Source: Gammaproteobacteria bacterium
GTDB taxonomy: Bacteria > Pseudomonadota > Gammaproteobacteria > SZUA-152
DNA length: 5,554 nucleotides
Reading direction: 5' to 3'
NCBI GenBank assembly: GCA_024762755.1
Contig: JANTGX010000163.1
Location: 1 to 5,554, forward strand
Part shown: positions 1-5,483 of the stretch, in pieces
How the letters are laid out: the number at the start of each line of letters is the position of its first letter
Position numbering within the stretch: the first letter of the stretch is position 1
The notes under the pieces: model-generated
Databases searched by the model: none
Seen by the model: only the letters and a program-made list of their open reading frames with translations
Told to the model about the DNA's origin: nothing
Program-made: the position numbers and the translations under genes

Positions 1-30
1 GAGAGGGGTGGCGAGAGGGCGTGGGCGGTG

Positions 31-62
31 CCGTGCTGCCGCGGCGGGCAGGCGGCGCACGG
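31..62 (-). repeat. Imperfect inverted repeat just after rnfE, candidate part of a terminator region
   Basis: On the coding strand CCGTG and CTGCC are separated by 6 nt, followed by a 6-nt loop and then the contiguous complement GGCAG-CACGG. This gives a 10-bp stem with a 6-nt bulge, starting about 11 nt after the rnfE stop. No U-tract follows, so it is not an intrinsic terminator. The RNA after it (positions 30 to 1) is C-rich and G-poor (20 C and 3 G in 30 nt), as seen at Rho loading sites. Confidence 0.35.
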
Positions 63-73
63 GGTCGCCGGGG

Positions 74-775
74 TCAGGGCTTGGCCGTCTCCACCGCCGG
101 GCCGGCGGGGCTCACGGCGCCGCGCAGGGCGCGGCGTGCGGCATGGCGCCGGTCGATGACGTTCTTCAAGGCGATCAACAGGCCCAGGCCGAGGAAGGCG
201 CCGGGCGGCAGGATGGCGAGGAGGAAGCCGCGGTACTCCGGGATCAGGGTGAGGGTGAGGCCGTGGGCGGCCGGGCCGAACATGAGGTCGGCCTGGGCCA
301 GCAGCGTGCCGTGGCCGAGGATCTCGCGCAGGCCGCCGAGCACCACCAGTACCAGGCTGAAGCCGACGCCCATGGCCAGGCCGTCGAGCAGGGAGCGGCC
401 GACGTTGTTCTTGGCGGCGAAGGCCTCGGCGCGGGCGATGATGACGCAGTTGGTGACGATCAGCGGGATGAAGATGCCGAGCACCAGGTAGAGGTCGTAG
501 ACGAAGGCCTTCATCAGCAGCTCGACGGCGGTGACGAAGCAGGCGATGACCAGGACGAAGGTGGGGATGCGCAGCTCGGGGCGCACCAGGTTGCGCACCA
601 GGGAGACGGTGACGTTGGAGCCGGCCATGACCAGGGTGGTGGCCAGGCCGAGGCCGAGGGCGTTGATCACCGTGCCGGAGACGGCCAGCAGCGGGCACAG
701 GCCGAGCAGTTGCACCAGGGCGGTGTTGTTGCGCCACAGGCCTTCATTGAGTATCTCGCGCGGGCCGTCACTCAT
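74..775 (-). CDS. rnfE: Rnf/Rsx complex subunit E, integral membrane protein
   Basis: 233 residues, close to the 231 of E. coli RsxE. A paralogue of RnfA with inverted membrane topology; together the two form the core of the membrane electron relay. The N-terminus REILNEGLWRNNTALVQLLG is diagnostic of RnfE. Cys27 in LGLCPLL and Cys110 in VTNC mirror Cys26 and Cys114 of RnfA and are the expected ligands of the shared iron-sulfur centre. About six hydrophobic helices are visible, with the last at roughly 183-204 (LLAILPPGAFLGLGLLIAL) before a basic cytoplasmic-type tail (DRRHAARRALR). The ATG at 775 is preceded by a strong GGAGGAG (783-789), spaced 7 nt by an uninterrupted run of C. It is the last recognisable gene of the operon; its reading frame overlaps rnfG by 8 nt. 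Confidence 0.97.
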   Translation of the reverse strand: MSDGPREILNEGLWRNNTALVQLLGLCPLLAVSGTVINALGLGLATTLVMAGSNVTVSLVRNLVRPELRIPTFVLVIACFVTAVELLMKAFVYDLYLVLGIFIPLIVTNCVIIARAEAFAAKNNVGRSLLDGLAMGVGFSLVLVVLGGLREILGHGTLLAQADLMFGPAAHGLTLTLIPEYRGFLLAILPPGAFLGLGLLIALKNVIDRRHAARRALRGAVSPAGPAVETAKP

Positions 776-1454
776 GGGGGGGCTCCTCCGATTCTGCGTG
801 TTCGATGTCCTGCGCCTCGCGCGCCGGATTCTCGCTCGGCCGGGTGAACAGCCAGTCCTTGTTTCGCTTGTAGAACCTCAACGTATTGTAGACCGCCTTG
901 ACCACCGCACGCGGCGTGATGGTGGCGCCGGTGAACTGGTCGAAGACGCCGCCGTCGCGCTGTACGTGCCAGCCCTTGGGTTCAGGGTTGCTCAGCGAGC
1001 GGCCCGTGAAGCCGAGGATCCAGTCGCTGCGCCGCTCTTCGATGGCGTCGCCCAGGCCGGGGGTCTCCTGGTGCGAGATCACGCGCACGCCGAGGAGGGT
1101 GCCGTCGACGCGGATGCCGACGAGCAGGCGGATGGCGCCGTTGTAGCCATCGGGGGCGACGGACATGATGGCCAGGGCCACCGGTCTGCCCTCGCGCCGG
1201 GCGCGAAATACCGGCACCGGTTTGTCGGTGCCCAGCAGTTCCGGGTCACGCACCTCGATCATGTCGTGGTAGATGTCGTTGTCGTGCAGGCTGGGCGGGA
1301 TCACGGCGTGCAGGCTGCGCAGCATGTAGGCCCGTTCGGCCTCGGCGATGCGCGGCGCGGTGGTCTGATAGATGGCGGCCACCACACCGCCGCCGATGAG
1401 GGCGAAGAGACCGAGGATCAGTGCGCTGCGCAGCATGTAACGGCTCAGCTTCAC
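768..1454 (-). CDS. rnfG: Rnf/Rsx complex subunit G, periplasmic covalent-FMN protein
   Basis: 228 residues starting with GTG at 1454. The start is supported by a GGGAGG ribosome site at 1461-1466 with a 6-nt spacer and by a 4-nt GTGA overlap with the rnfD stop; the first ATG, at 1436, would leave the site too far away. One N-terminal membrane anchor (about 8-30, MLRSALILGLFALIGGGVVA) is followed by a periplasmic FMN-binding domain homologous to NqrC. The flavinylation motif DQFTGAT places the FMN-bearing threonine at Thr178, close to the equivalent residue in Vibrio RnfG. HQETPGLGDAI (128-138) and GWHVQRDGGVFDQFTGATIT (161-180) are strongly conserved family blocks. The C-terminus runs about 20 residues past the E. 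coli RsxG length and is acidic (AESEEPPHE). Its final 8 nt overlap rnfE. FMN is expected to be attached in the periplasm by ApbE, which is not encoded in the window. Confidence 0.96.
   Translation of the reverse strand: MKLSRYMLRSALILGLFALIGGGVVAAIYQTTAPRIAEAERAYMLRSLHAVIPPSLHDNDIYHDMIEVRDPELLGTDKPVPVFRARREGRPVALAIMSVAPDGYNGAIRLLVGIRVDGTLLGVRVISHQETPGLGDAIEERRSDWILGFTGRSLSNPEPKGWHVQRDGGVFDQFTGATITPRAVVKAVYNTLRFYKRNKDWLFTRPSENPAREAQDIEHAESEEPPHE
783..789 (-). promoter_or_regulatory. Ribosome binding site of rnfE
   Basis: GGAGGAG on the coding strand, 7 nt before the rnfE ATG and lying inside the end of rnfG. It is one of the two strongest Shine-Dalgarno matches in the operon. The spacer is seven consecutive C, so slippage there would change spacing without touching rnfE codons, although it would change the rnfG C-terminus. 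Confidence 0.8.
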
Positions 1455-2494
1455 GCCTTGCCTCCCGGGTGGCCATAGACGCGCGGCTGGGTGTAGTAGT
1501 CGATGGTCGGCGCGGCCATGTTCATCAACAGCACGGCGAAGGCCACTGCGTCGGGGTAGCCGCCCCAGGTGCGAATGACGTAGATCAGCACGCCGATGCC
1601 GATGCCGTAGACGATGCGCCCCCGTGGCGTGGTGCTGGCGCTCACCGGGTCGGTGGCGATGAAGAAGGCGCCGATGAGGGTGGCGCCGCCAAAGATGTGG
1701 AACAGGGGCGAGGGGTAGGTGTCGGGGTCGGCGAGAAAGAAGAAGCTGCCGATGACGAACAGGGTGCTGAGGATGGCCACCGGGATGTGCCAGGTGATCA
1801 CCCGCTGATAGATCAGCAGCACGCCGCCGAGCAGCAGCCAATTGCCCACCCATTCCCAGCCGGTGCCGGCGAAGTCACCGAACAGGGCATTGTTGGCCAT
1901 GATCTCGCTGACGGTGTTGTTGGTGCCCAGCTCGGTCTTCACCAGGTCGAGTGGGGTGGCGGAGCTGAGGGCGTCCAGGCTGAGGTCGTAGGGGTAGTGG
2001 CCGAGGAAGATCATCCCCAGGGTGTCGGTGAAGCCGATCTCCAGCTGTTCGAGGATGTAGGGGTGCATCCAGGCGGTCATCTCCCGCGGAAAGGAGATGA
2101 GCAGCATCACGTAGCCCACCATGGCGGGGTTGAAGGGGTTGTAGCCCAGGCCGCCGTACAGGTGTTTGCCGACGATGAGGGCGAAGGCGGCGCCCAGCAC
2201 GGTGATCCACCACGGCGCCAGGGGCGGGATGCTGAAGGCCAGCAGCATGCCGGTGAGAATGGCGCTGCCGTCGCCGAGAAAGGGGGCCAGGCGGCGCCGG
2301 CGCAGGCGCAGCATGAGGGCCTCGCTGGCCACCGCGGTGGTGACGGCGATGGCGGTATTGATCACCAGCCCCCAGCCGAAGAACCAGGTGTAGGCGATGA
2401 TGGCCGGGATCAGGGCAAGGATGACCTTGGTCATCATGCTCGAGACGCGGTTGCCGGAGTGGATGTGCGGCGCGGGGGGGGTGATCAGGTTCAT
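1451..2494 (-). CDS. rnfD: Rnf/Rsx complex subunit D, flavin-bearing integral membrane protein
   Basis: 347 residues, the usual size for RnfD and homologous to NqrB. Multiple hydrophobic segments (roughly 22-60, 77-108, 122-135, 215-255, 268-281 and 294-308 among them) make it a polytopic inner-membrane subunit. RnfD carries covalent FMN on a threonine within a Dgx(s/t)gAT motif; here the motif is DALSSAT, with Thr180 as the predicted acceptor. Other conserved stretches are SPHIHSG-like PAPHIHSGNRVSSMM at the N-terminus, YGGLGYNPFNPAMVGYVML (113-131), and ATDPVSASTTPRGR (280-293). It is thought to form part of the ion path and the electron route with RnfG. The ATG at 2494 overlaps the rnfC stop (ATGA, 4 nt). 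Only a weak AAGAG lies just upstream, so coupling to rnfC is likely. Codons 5-8 contain a run of eight C on the coding strand. FMN attachment would need an ApbE-type flavin transferase, and no apbE gene is present in this window. Confidence 0.97.
   Translation of the reverse strand: MNLITPPAPHIHSGNRVSSMMTKVILALIPAIIAYTWFFGWGLVINTAIAVTTAVASEALMLRLRRRRLAPFLGDGSAILTGMLLAFSIPPLAPWWITVLGAAFALIVGKHLYGGLGYNPFNPAMVGYVMLLISFPREMTAWMHPYILEQLEIGFTDTLGMIFLGHYPYDLSLDALSSATPLDLVKTELGTNNTVSEIMANNALFGDFAGTGWEWVGNWLLLGGVLLIYQRVITWHIPVAILSTLFVIGSFFFLADPDTYPSPLFHIFGGATLIGAFFIATDPVSASTTPRGRIVYGIGIGVLIYVIRTWGGYPDAVAFAVLLMNMAAPTIDYYTQPRVYGHPGGKA
1461..1466 (-). promoter_or_regulatory. Ribosome binding site deciding the GTG start of rnfG
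   Basis: GGGAGG on the coding strand, 6 nt before the GTG at 1454 and inside the end of rnfD. The good spacing favours GTG over the ATG at 1436, which would put the site 24 nt away. Confidence 0.75.
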
Positions 2495-4137
2495 GTCTCT
2501 TCGTCCGCCGGGGTGGTCTCGGTCGCCTGCCGTGCCTTGGCGCGCTCGGCGTCCACGGCATCGATCTTCGCCTGCTGCGCCGGCGTCAGGTCGGTGGTGT
2601 TCTTTGGCGGCACCTCTTGCGCGGCCTTCTTCGCCCGCACCCGTGCCATGGCGGCCTCGATGGCCGCCTTTTTGTCGTCACCGCCCTTGGCCACCGGGGT
2701 GCGCTTCTTCTTGTGCCGCGCGGCGCGTTCTTTTTTCTCCCGCGCCAGGCGCAGTTCGTGGAACTGGTGGCGCTGGCGGGCGCGGTCGGCACGACGTTTT
2801 TCTTCTTCCTGCTCCCAGATCTTGCCCTTGGCGTGACGGTAGTAGCTCACCAGGGGGATCTGGCTGGGGCAGACATAGTCGCAACAGCCACATTCGATGC
2901 AGTCGAACAGGTGGTAGTCCTGCACGCGGTCGTAGTTCTGCGCCCGGGCATACCAGTAGAGCTGCTGTGGCAGGAGGTTGATGGGGCAGGCGTCGGCACA
3001 CTGGCCACAACGGATGCAGGGCAGGCTGAAGGCGTCGCGCGAGGGCAGTGGCACGTCGTGCATGGCCGATTCCACCAACACGCAGTTGGTGGTCTTGATG
3101 GCCGGTACGGCGTCGGTGTGGACGGCGACGCCCATCATGGGGCCGCCGACGATCACCCGCTGCAGGGTCTGTCGGTTGCCGCCACATTGCTCGATGAGGT
3201 TGCCCAGGGGGGTGCCGATGAGCACCTCCAGGTTACGCGCGTGGGCCACGCTGCCGGCGATGGTGACGTAGCGGGAGATCAGCGGCTGATCCAGTTCCAC
3301 GGCGCGGTACACGGCATAGGCGGTGCCCACGTTGTGGCAGACCATGCCGATGTCGATGGGCAGGCCGCCGGAGGGCACCTCCTTGCCGGTGAGTATCTGG
3401 ATCAGTTGTTTCTCGCTGCCGGTGGGATAGATGGTGGGCACCTCCACCACTTCGACGTCGGCGCCGGTATTGCGGATCTCCTCGGCCAGCGCCCGCACCG
3501 CCTTGGGCTTGTTGTTCTCGATGGCGATGATGCAGTGCTTGGCCTGTACGGCGTGGCGCATCATGAGCAGACCGGCCAGCACCTCCAGGGCGCGTTCGCG
3601 CAGGAGCATCTCGTCGCAGGTGATGTAGGGCTCGCACTCGGCCCCGTTGAGGATCAGGGTATCCACCTCGCGCCCCTCCGGGTCCAGCTTGACCCAGGCG
3701 GGGAAGCCGGCGCCGCCGAGGCCGACGATGCCGGCATCGCGGATGATCTCGCGCAGCTCCAGCGGGCGCAGCTCGGCGAAGTTGAAGATCTGGTGCTGGC
3801 GCGGCCGCCAGCGCTCCTCGCCGTCGCTGTCGATGAAGATGCAGGGTGCCGGCAGGCCCGAGGGGTGGGGCACCGGATGATTGGCGATGGCGCGGATGGT
3901 GCCGGAACTGGGCGCGTGCAGCGGGGCGCTGATGGTGTCGCCGGCGCGGGCGATGAGCTGGCCCTTAAGTACCTTGTCGCCCACGGCCACCACCGGCTCG
4001 GCGGCACTGCCGATGTGCTGCTTGAGAGGCAGGACGAGGCTCGCCGGCAGGCGCGCCGGCTGCGTCGGCATGAGGGTGGAGTCTTTCTTGTGCCCCTTGA
4101 GCACCACCCCGCCCTTGAATTGATGCAGGCGTCGCAT
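2491..4137 (-). CDS. rnfC: Rnf/Rsx complex subunit C, NADH- and FMN-binding iron-sulfur protein
   Basis: 548 residues. This is the peripheral cytoplasmic subunit related to NuoF, where NAD(H) is expected to react through FMN. An N-terminal RnfC barrel/lipoyl-like region (about 30-110; LPLKQHIG, GDKVLKGQ, HAPSSGTI) is followed by the glycine-rich nucleotide/FMN region GIVGLGGAGFPAWVKL (136-151) and LNGAECEPYITCDE (163-176). A SLBB-like region and two [4Fe-4S] motifs come next: Cys374/377/380/384 (CIRCGQCADACP) and Cys413/416/419/423, with an extra Cys418. The C-terminus from about residue 436 is highly charged, mostly Lys/Arg/Glu/Ala, predicted helical or coiled coil. It holds a single copy (about 488-508) of the KKAAIEAA-type repeat that E. 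coli RsxC (740 residues) carries many times, so this protein is about 190 residues shorter in the tail. The ATG at 4137 is chosen from the TGATG overlap with rnfB and the FKGGV-type N-terminus; the longer open frame inside rnfB is arginine-rich nonsense. Confidence 0.97.
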   Translation of the reverse strand: MRRLHQFKGGVVLKGHKKDSTLMPTQPARLPASLVLPLKQHIGSAAEPVVAVGDKVLKGQLIARAGDTISAPLHAPSSGTIRAIANHPVPHPSGLPAPCIFIDSDGEERWRPRQHQIFNFAELRPLELREIIRDAGIVGLGGAGFPAWVKLDPEGREVDTLILNGAECEPYITCDEMLLRERALEVLAGLLMMRHAVQAKHCIIAIENNKPKAVRALAEEIRNTGADVEVVEVPTIYPTGSEKQLIQILTGKEVPSGGLPIDIGMVCHNVGTAYAVYRAVELDQPLISRYVTIAGSVAHARNLEVLIGTPLGNLIEQCGGNRQTLQRVIVGGPMMGVAVHTDAVPAIKTTNCVLVESAMHDVPLPSRDAFSLPCIRCGQCADACPINLLPQQLYWYARAQNYDRVQDYHLFDCIECGCCDYVCPSQIPLVSYYRHAKGKIWEQEEEKRRADRARQRHQFHELRLAREKKERAARHKKKRTPVAKGGDDKKAAIEAAMARVRAKKAAQEVPPKNTTDLTPAQQAKIDAVDAERAKARQATETTPADEET

Positions 4138-4751
4138 CAGGGTTTGCCCCCGGTCCCGGTGGCGCGCTGATCCGCCACTTTTTCTTCCTCTTCTGCTTCC
4201 TCGTCCGCGGTGTAGTCCGGCGTCTCCGGCTCGGGCCAGACCCAGTGGTCGATGTCCGCCTGTCGCGGCACCATCTCGATGCAGTCCACCGGGCAGGGGG
4301 GGATGCACAGCTCGCAGCCGGTGCATTCGTCGGCGATCACCGTGTGCATCTGCTTGGGGGCGCCGAGGATGGCGTCCACCGGGCAGGCCTGGATGCACAG
4401 GGTGCAGCCGATGCACAGTTCCTCATGGATGAAGGCGACCTTCTTCTCCGGCTCCTTGGGGTGTTCTTCGGCCAGGGGCAGCGGGTCGCGGCCGAGCAGG
4501 TCGGCCAGGGCCAGGACCACCGCCTCGCCGCCCGGCGGGCACTGGTTGATCTCCGCCTCGCCCTTGGCGATGGCCTCGGCGTAGGGCCGGCAGCCCGGGT
4601 AACCGCATTGACCGCATTGGGTCTGCGGCAGGATGGCGTCGATCTTCTCCACCAGCGGGTCGCCTTCGACGCGATAGCGCACGGCGGCATAACCCAACAG
4701 CAGGCCGAACACGGCGCCGAGTGAGCCGAGGACGAGGAGGGCGGTGAGCAT
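4137..4751 (-). CDS. rnfB: Rnf/Rsx complex subunit B, iron-sulfur electron-transfer protein
   Basis: 204 residues. Residues about 1-24 form one N-terminal membrane anchor (LLVLGSLGAVFGLLLGYAAV); the rest is cytoplasmic. The Fe-S domain of the RnfB/CO-dehydrogenase type has Cys46, Cys49, Cys54 and Cys71 (QTQCGQCGYPGC...NQC), ligands for one [4Fe-4S] cluster. A 2[4Fe-4S] ferredoxin domain follows, with Cys113/116/119/123 and Cys143/146/149/153, each CxxCxxCxxxCP. This matches the subunit that exchanges electrons with soluble ferredoxin and passes them toward the membrane subunits. The protein is about 12 residues longer than E. coli RsxB and ends in an acidic tail (DEEAEEEE near residues 183-190). 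The frame is open further upstream inside rnfA, but the family N-terminus and the TGATG junction select the ATG at 4751. Its own stop again overlaps the rnfC start by one base. No strong ribosome site is visible, so reinitiation after rnfA is likely. Confidence 0.97.
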   Translation of the reverse strand: MLTALLVLGSLGAVFGLLLGYAAVRYRVEGDPLVEKIDAILPQTQCGQCGYPGCRPYAEAIAKGEAEINQCPPGGEAVVLALADLLGRDPLPLAEEHPKEPEKKVAFIHEELCIGCTLCIQACPVDAILGAPKQMHTVIADECTGCELCIPPCPVDCIEMVPRQADIDHWVWPEPETPDYTADEEAEEEEKVADQRATGTGGKP

Positions 4752-5332
4752 CAGCCTTTGACCAGGCCGGCGAAGCCCATGAAGGCCATGGACATGAGGC
4801 CGGCGGTGACCAGGGCGATGGCGGGGCCACGGAAGGCCTCGGGGACGTCGGCCACGGTGAGCCGCTCGCGCATGGCGGCGAACAGGATCAGCACCAGGGA
4901 GAAGCCTACCGCGGCACCGAAGCCATAGACCGCCGAGTCGAGGAAGCCGTGCTGCTGCTGCACGTTGAGCAGGGCCACGCCGAGCACCGCGCAATTGGTG
5001 GTGATCAGGGGCAGGAAGATCCCCAGTACCTGGTACAGCACCGGGCTGGTCTTGTGCACCACCATCTCGGTGAACTGCACCACCACGGCGATGACCAGGA
5101 TGAAGCTGATGGTGCGCAGGTATTCCAGGCCCAGCGGCGCCAGCAGGTACTCGTTGACCAGATAGCTGCAGACCGAGGAGAGGGTGAGCACGAAGGTGGT
5201 GGCGAGGGCCATGCCGGTGGCCGTCTCCAGTTTGCGCGAGACGCCCATGAAGGGGCACAGGCCGAGAAACTTCACCAACACGAAGTTGTTCACCAGCACG
5301 GTGCTCACCAGGATGAGGGCGTAGTCGGTCAT
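4751..5332 (-). CDS. rnfA: Rnf/Rsx electron transport complex subunit A, integral membrane protein
   Basis: First gene of the operon; 193 residues, the same length as E. coli RsxA. Begins MTDYALILVSTVLVNNFVLV, a family signature that fixes the ATG at 5332. The frame stays open upstream to 5413 but only from a TTG, and that extension looks nothing like the family. About six hydrophobic segments make it an inner-membrane protein. Cys26 lies in LGLCP and Cys114 in TTNC; by analogy with NqrD/NqrE and Rnf structures, these pair with the matching cysteines of RnfE to hold an iron-sulfur centre in the membrane that relays electrons between the cytoplasmic and periplasmic sides. Other conserved stretches include VVQFTEMVV, GIFLPLITTNCAVLGVALLN and AAVGFSLVLILFAAMRERL. 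The nearest Shine-Dalgarno-like GGAG is about 15 nt upstream, so initiation looks weak. The TGA stop shares its A with the rnfB ATG (TGATG). Identity is very secure. Confidence 0.97.
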   Translation of the reverse strand: MTDYALILVSTVLVNNFVLVKFLGLCPFMGVSRKLETATGMALATTFVLTLSSVCSYLVNEYLLAPLGLEYLRTISFILVIAVVVQFTEMVVHKTSPVLYQVLGIFLPLITTNCAVLGVALLNVQQQHGFLDSAVYGFGAAVGFSLVLILFAAMRERLTVADVPEAFRGPAIALVTAGLMSMAFMGFAGLVKG

Positions 5333-5432
5333 GTCGCTGTGCGTGTGCTCCGTCGTGTTGCGCGCCAAGGGGCGGACAGGGTACCCGTGGTGTGCGGCGG
5401 GGGGAAAGATCAAAACGCCCTAATCATAGGCG

Positions 5433-5450
5433 AGCGCATTATATCGCGCT
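5433..5450. repeat. Inverted repeat AGCGC-N8-GCGCT surrounding the -10 hexamer
   Basis: Perfect 5-bp arms (5433-5437 and 5446-5450) separated by 8 bp that contain the TATAAT. The placement would suit a repressor, or a regulator bound over the promoter core. With arms this short and GC-rich, chance is possible. Confidence 0.4.
5438..5443 (-). promoter_or_regulatory. Candidate -10 element of the rnf operon promoter
   Basis: A consensus TATAAT on the coding strand, in an AT-richer pocket of an otherwise very GC-rich region, about 105 nt upstream of the rnfA ATG. A start site near 5431 would give a leader of about 100 nt. No TTGACA-like -35 is visible at 16-18 bp spacing (the 17-bp position reads CCCCAT) and no extended -10 TGn is present. 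If this is the promoter, it is probably weak or activator-dependent. A second, less good TATGAT lies at 5423-5428, also without a -35. Confidence 0.45.
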
Positions 5451-5466
5451 GTTATACACCATGGGG

Positions 5467-5483
5467 CGCGGCATGATGCCGCG
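5467..5483. repeat. Perfect 17-bp palindrome upstream of rnfA, possible operator
   Basis: CGCGGCAT and ATGCCGCG form perfect 8-bp arms around one central base at 5475. The centre lies about 44 bp upstream of the start site implied by the TATAAT at 5438-5443, a position typical of an activator overlapping the -35 region. It could instead act as a 7-bp RNA hairpin with a 3-nt loop at the end of an upstream transcript, but no T-tract follows on either strand. The regulator is not identified. Confidence 0.5.

Noticed and set aside
1..60. Possible start of a following gene (such as nth) from a GTG at about 60
   Set aside because: No ribosome site, and the predicted peptide (VRRLPAAARHRP...) does not resemble the Nth N-terminus.
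8..847. Plus-strand open frame of 279 codons opposite rnfE
   Set aside because: Antisense shadow of rnfE with no recognisable motif or ribosome site.
1421..2836. Plus-strand open frame of 471 codons antisense to rnfD and part of rnfC
   Set aside because: Low-complexity His/Gly/Gln/Ala translation spanning two real genes on the other strand; explained by codon bias of those genes.
2617..4170. Long plus-strand open frame of 517 codons antisense to rnfC
   Set aside because: It lies opposite a secure rnfC gene. Its protein is rich in His, Gly, Val and Ala with no known domain, the usual shadow of a GC-rich gene in the opposite frame.
4137..4416. Longer RnfC starting inside rnfB
   Set aside because: The extension is the frame-shifted image of the RnfB ferredoxin domain, rich in Arg and His; the start at 4137 gives the family N-terminus and a TGATG junction.
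74..5332. Na+-translocating NADH:quinone reductase (nqr) operon as an alternative identity
   Set aside because: RnfA/D/G/E are homologous to Nqr subunits, but RnfB with its ferredoxin domain and the NuoF-like RnfC with two [4Fe-4S] motifs are specific to Rnf. NqrA and NqrF are absent.
5333..5413. Longer RnfA beginning with TTG at 5413
   Set aside because: RnfA proteins begin at MTDY and are 193 residues long; the extra 27 residues are not family-like and contain no ATG.
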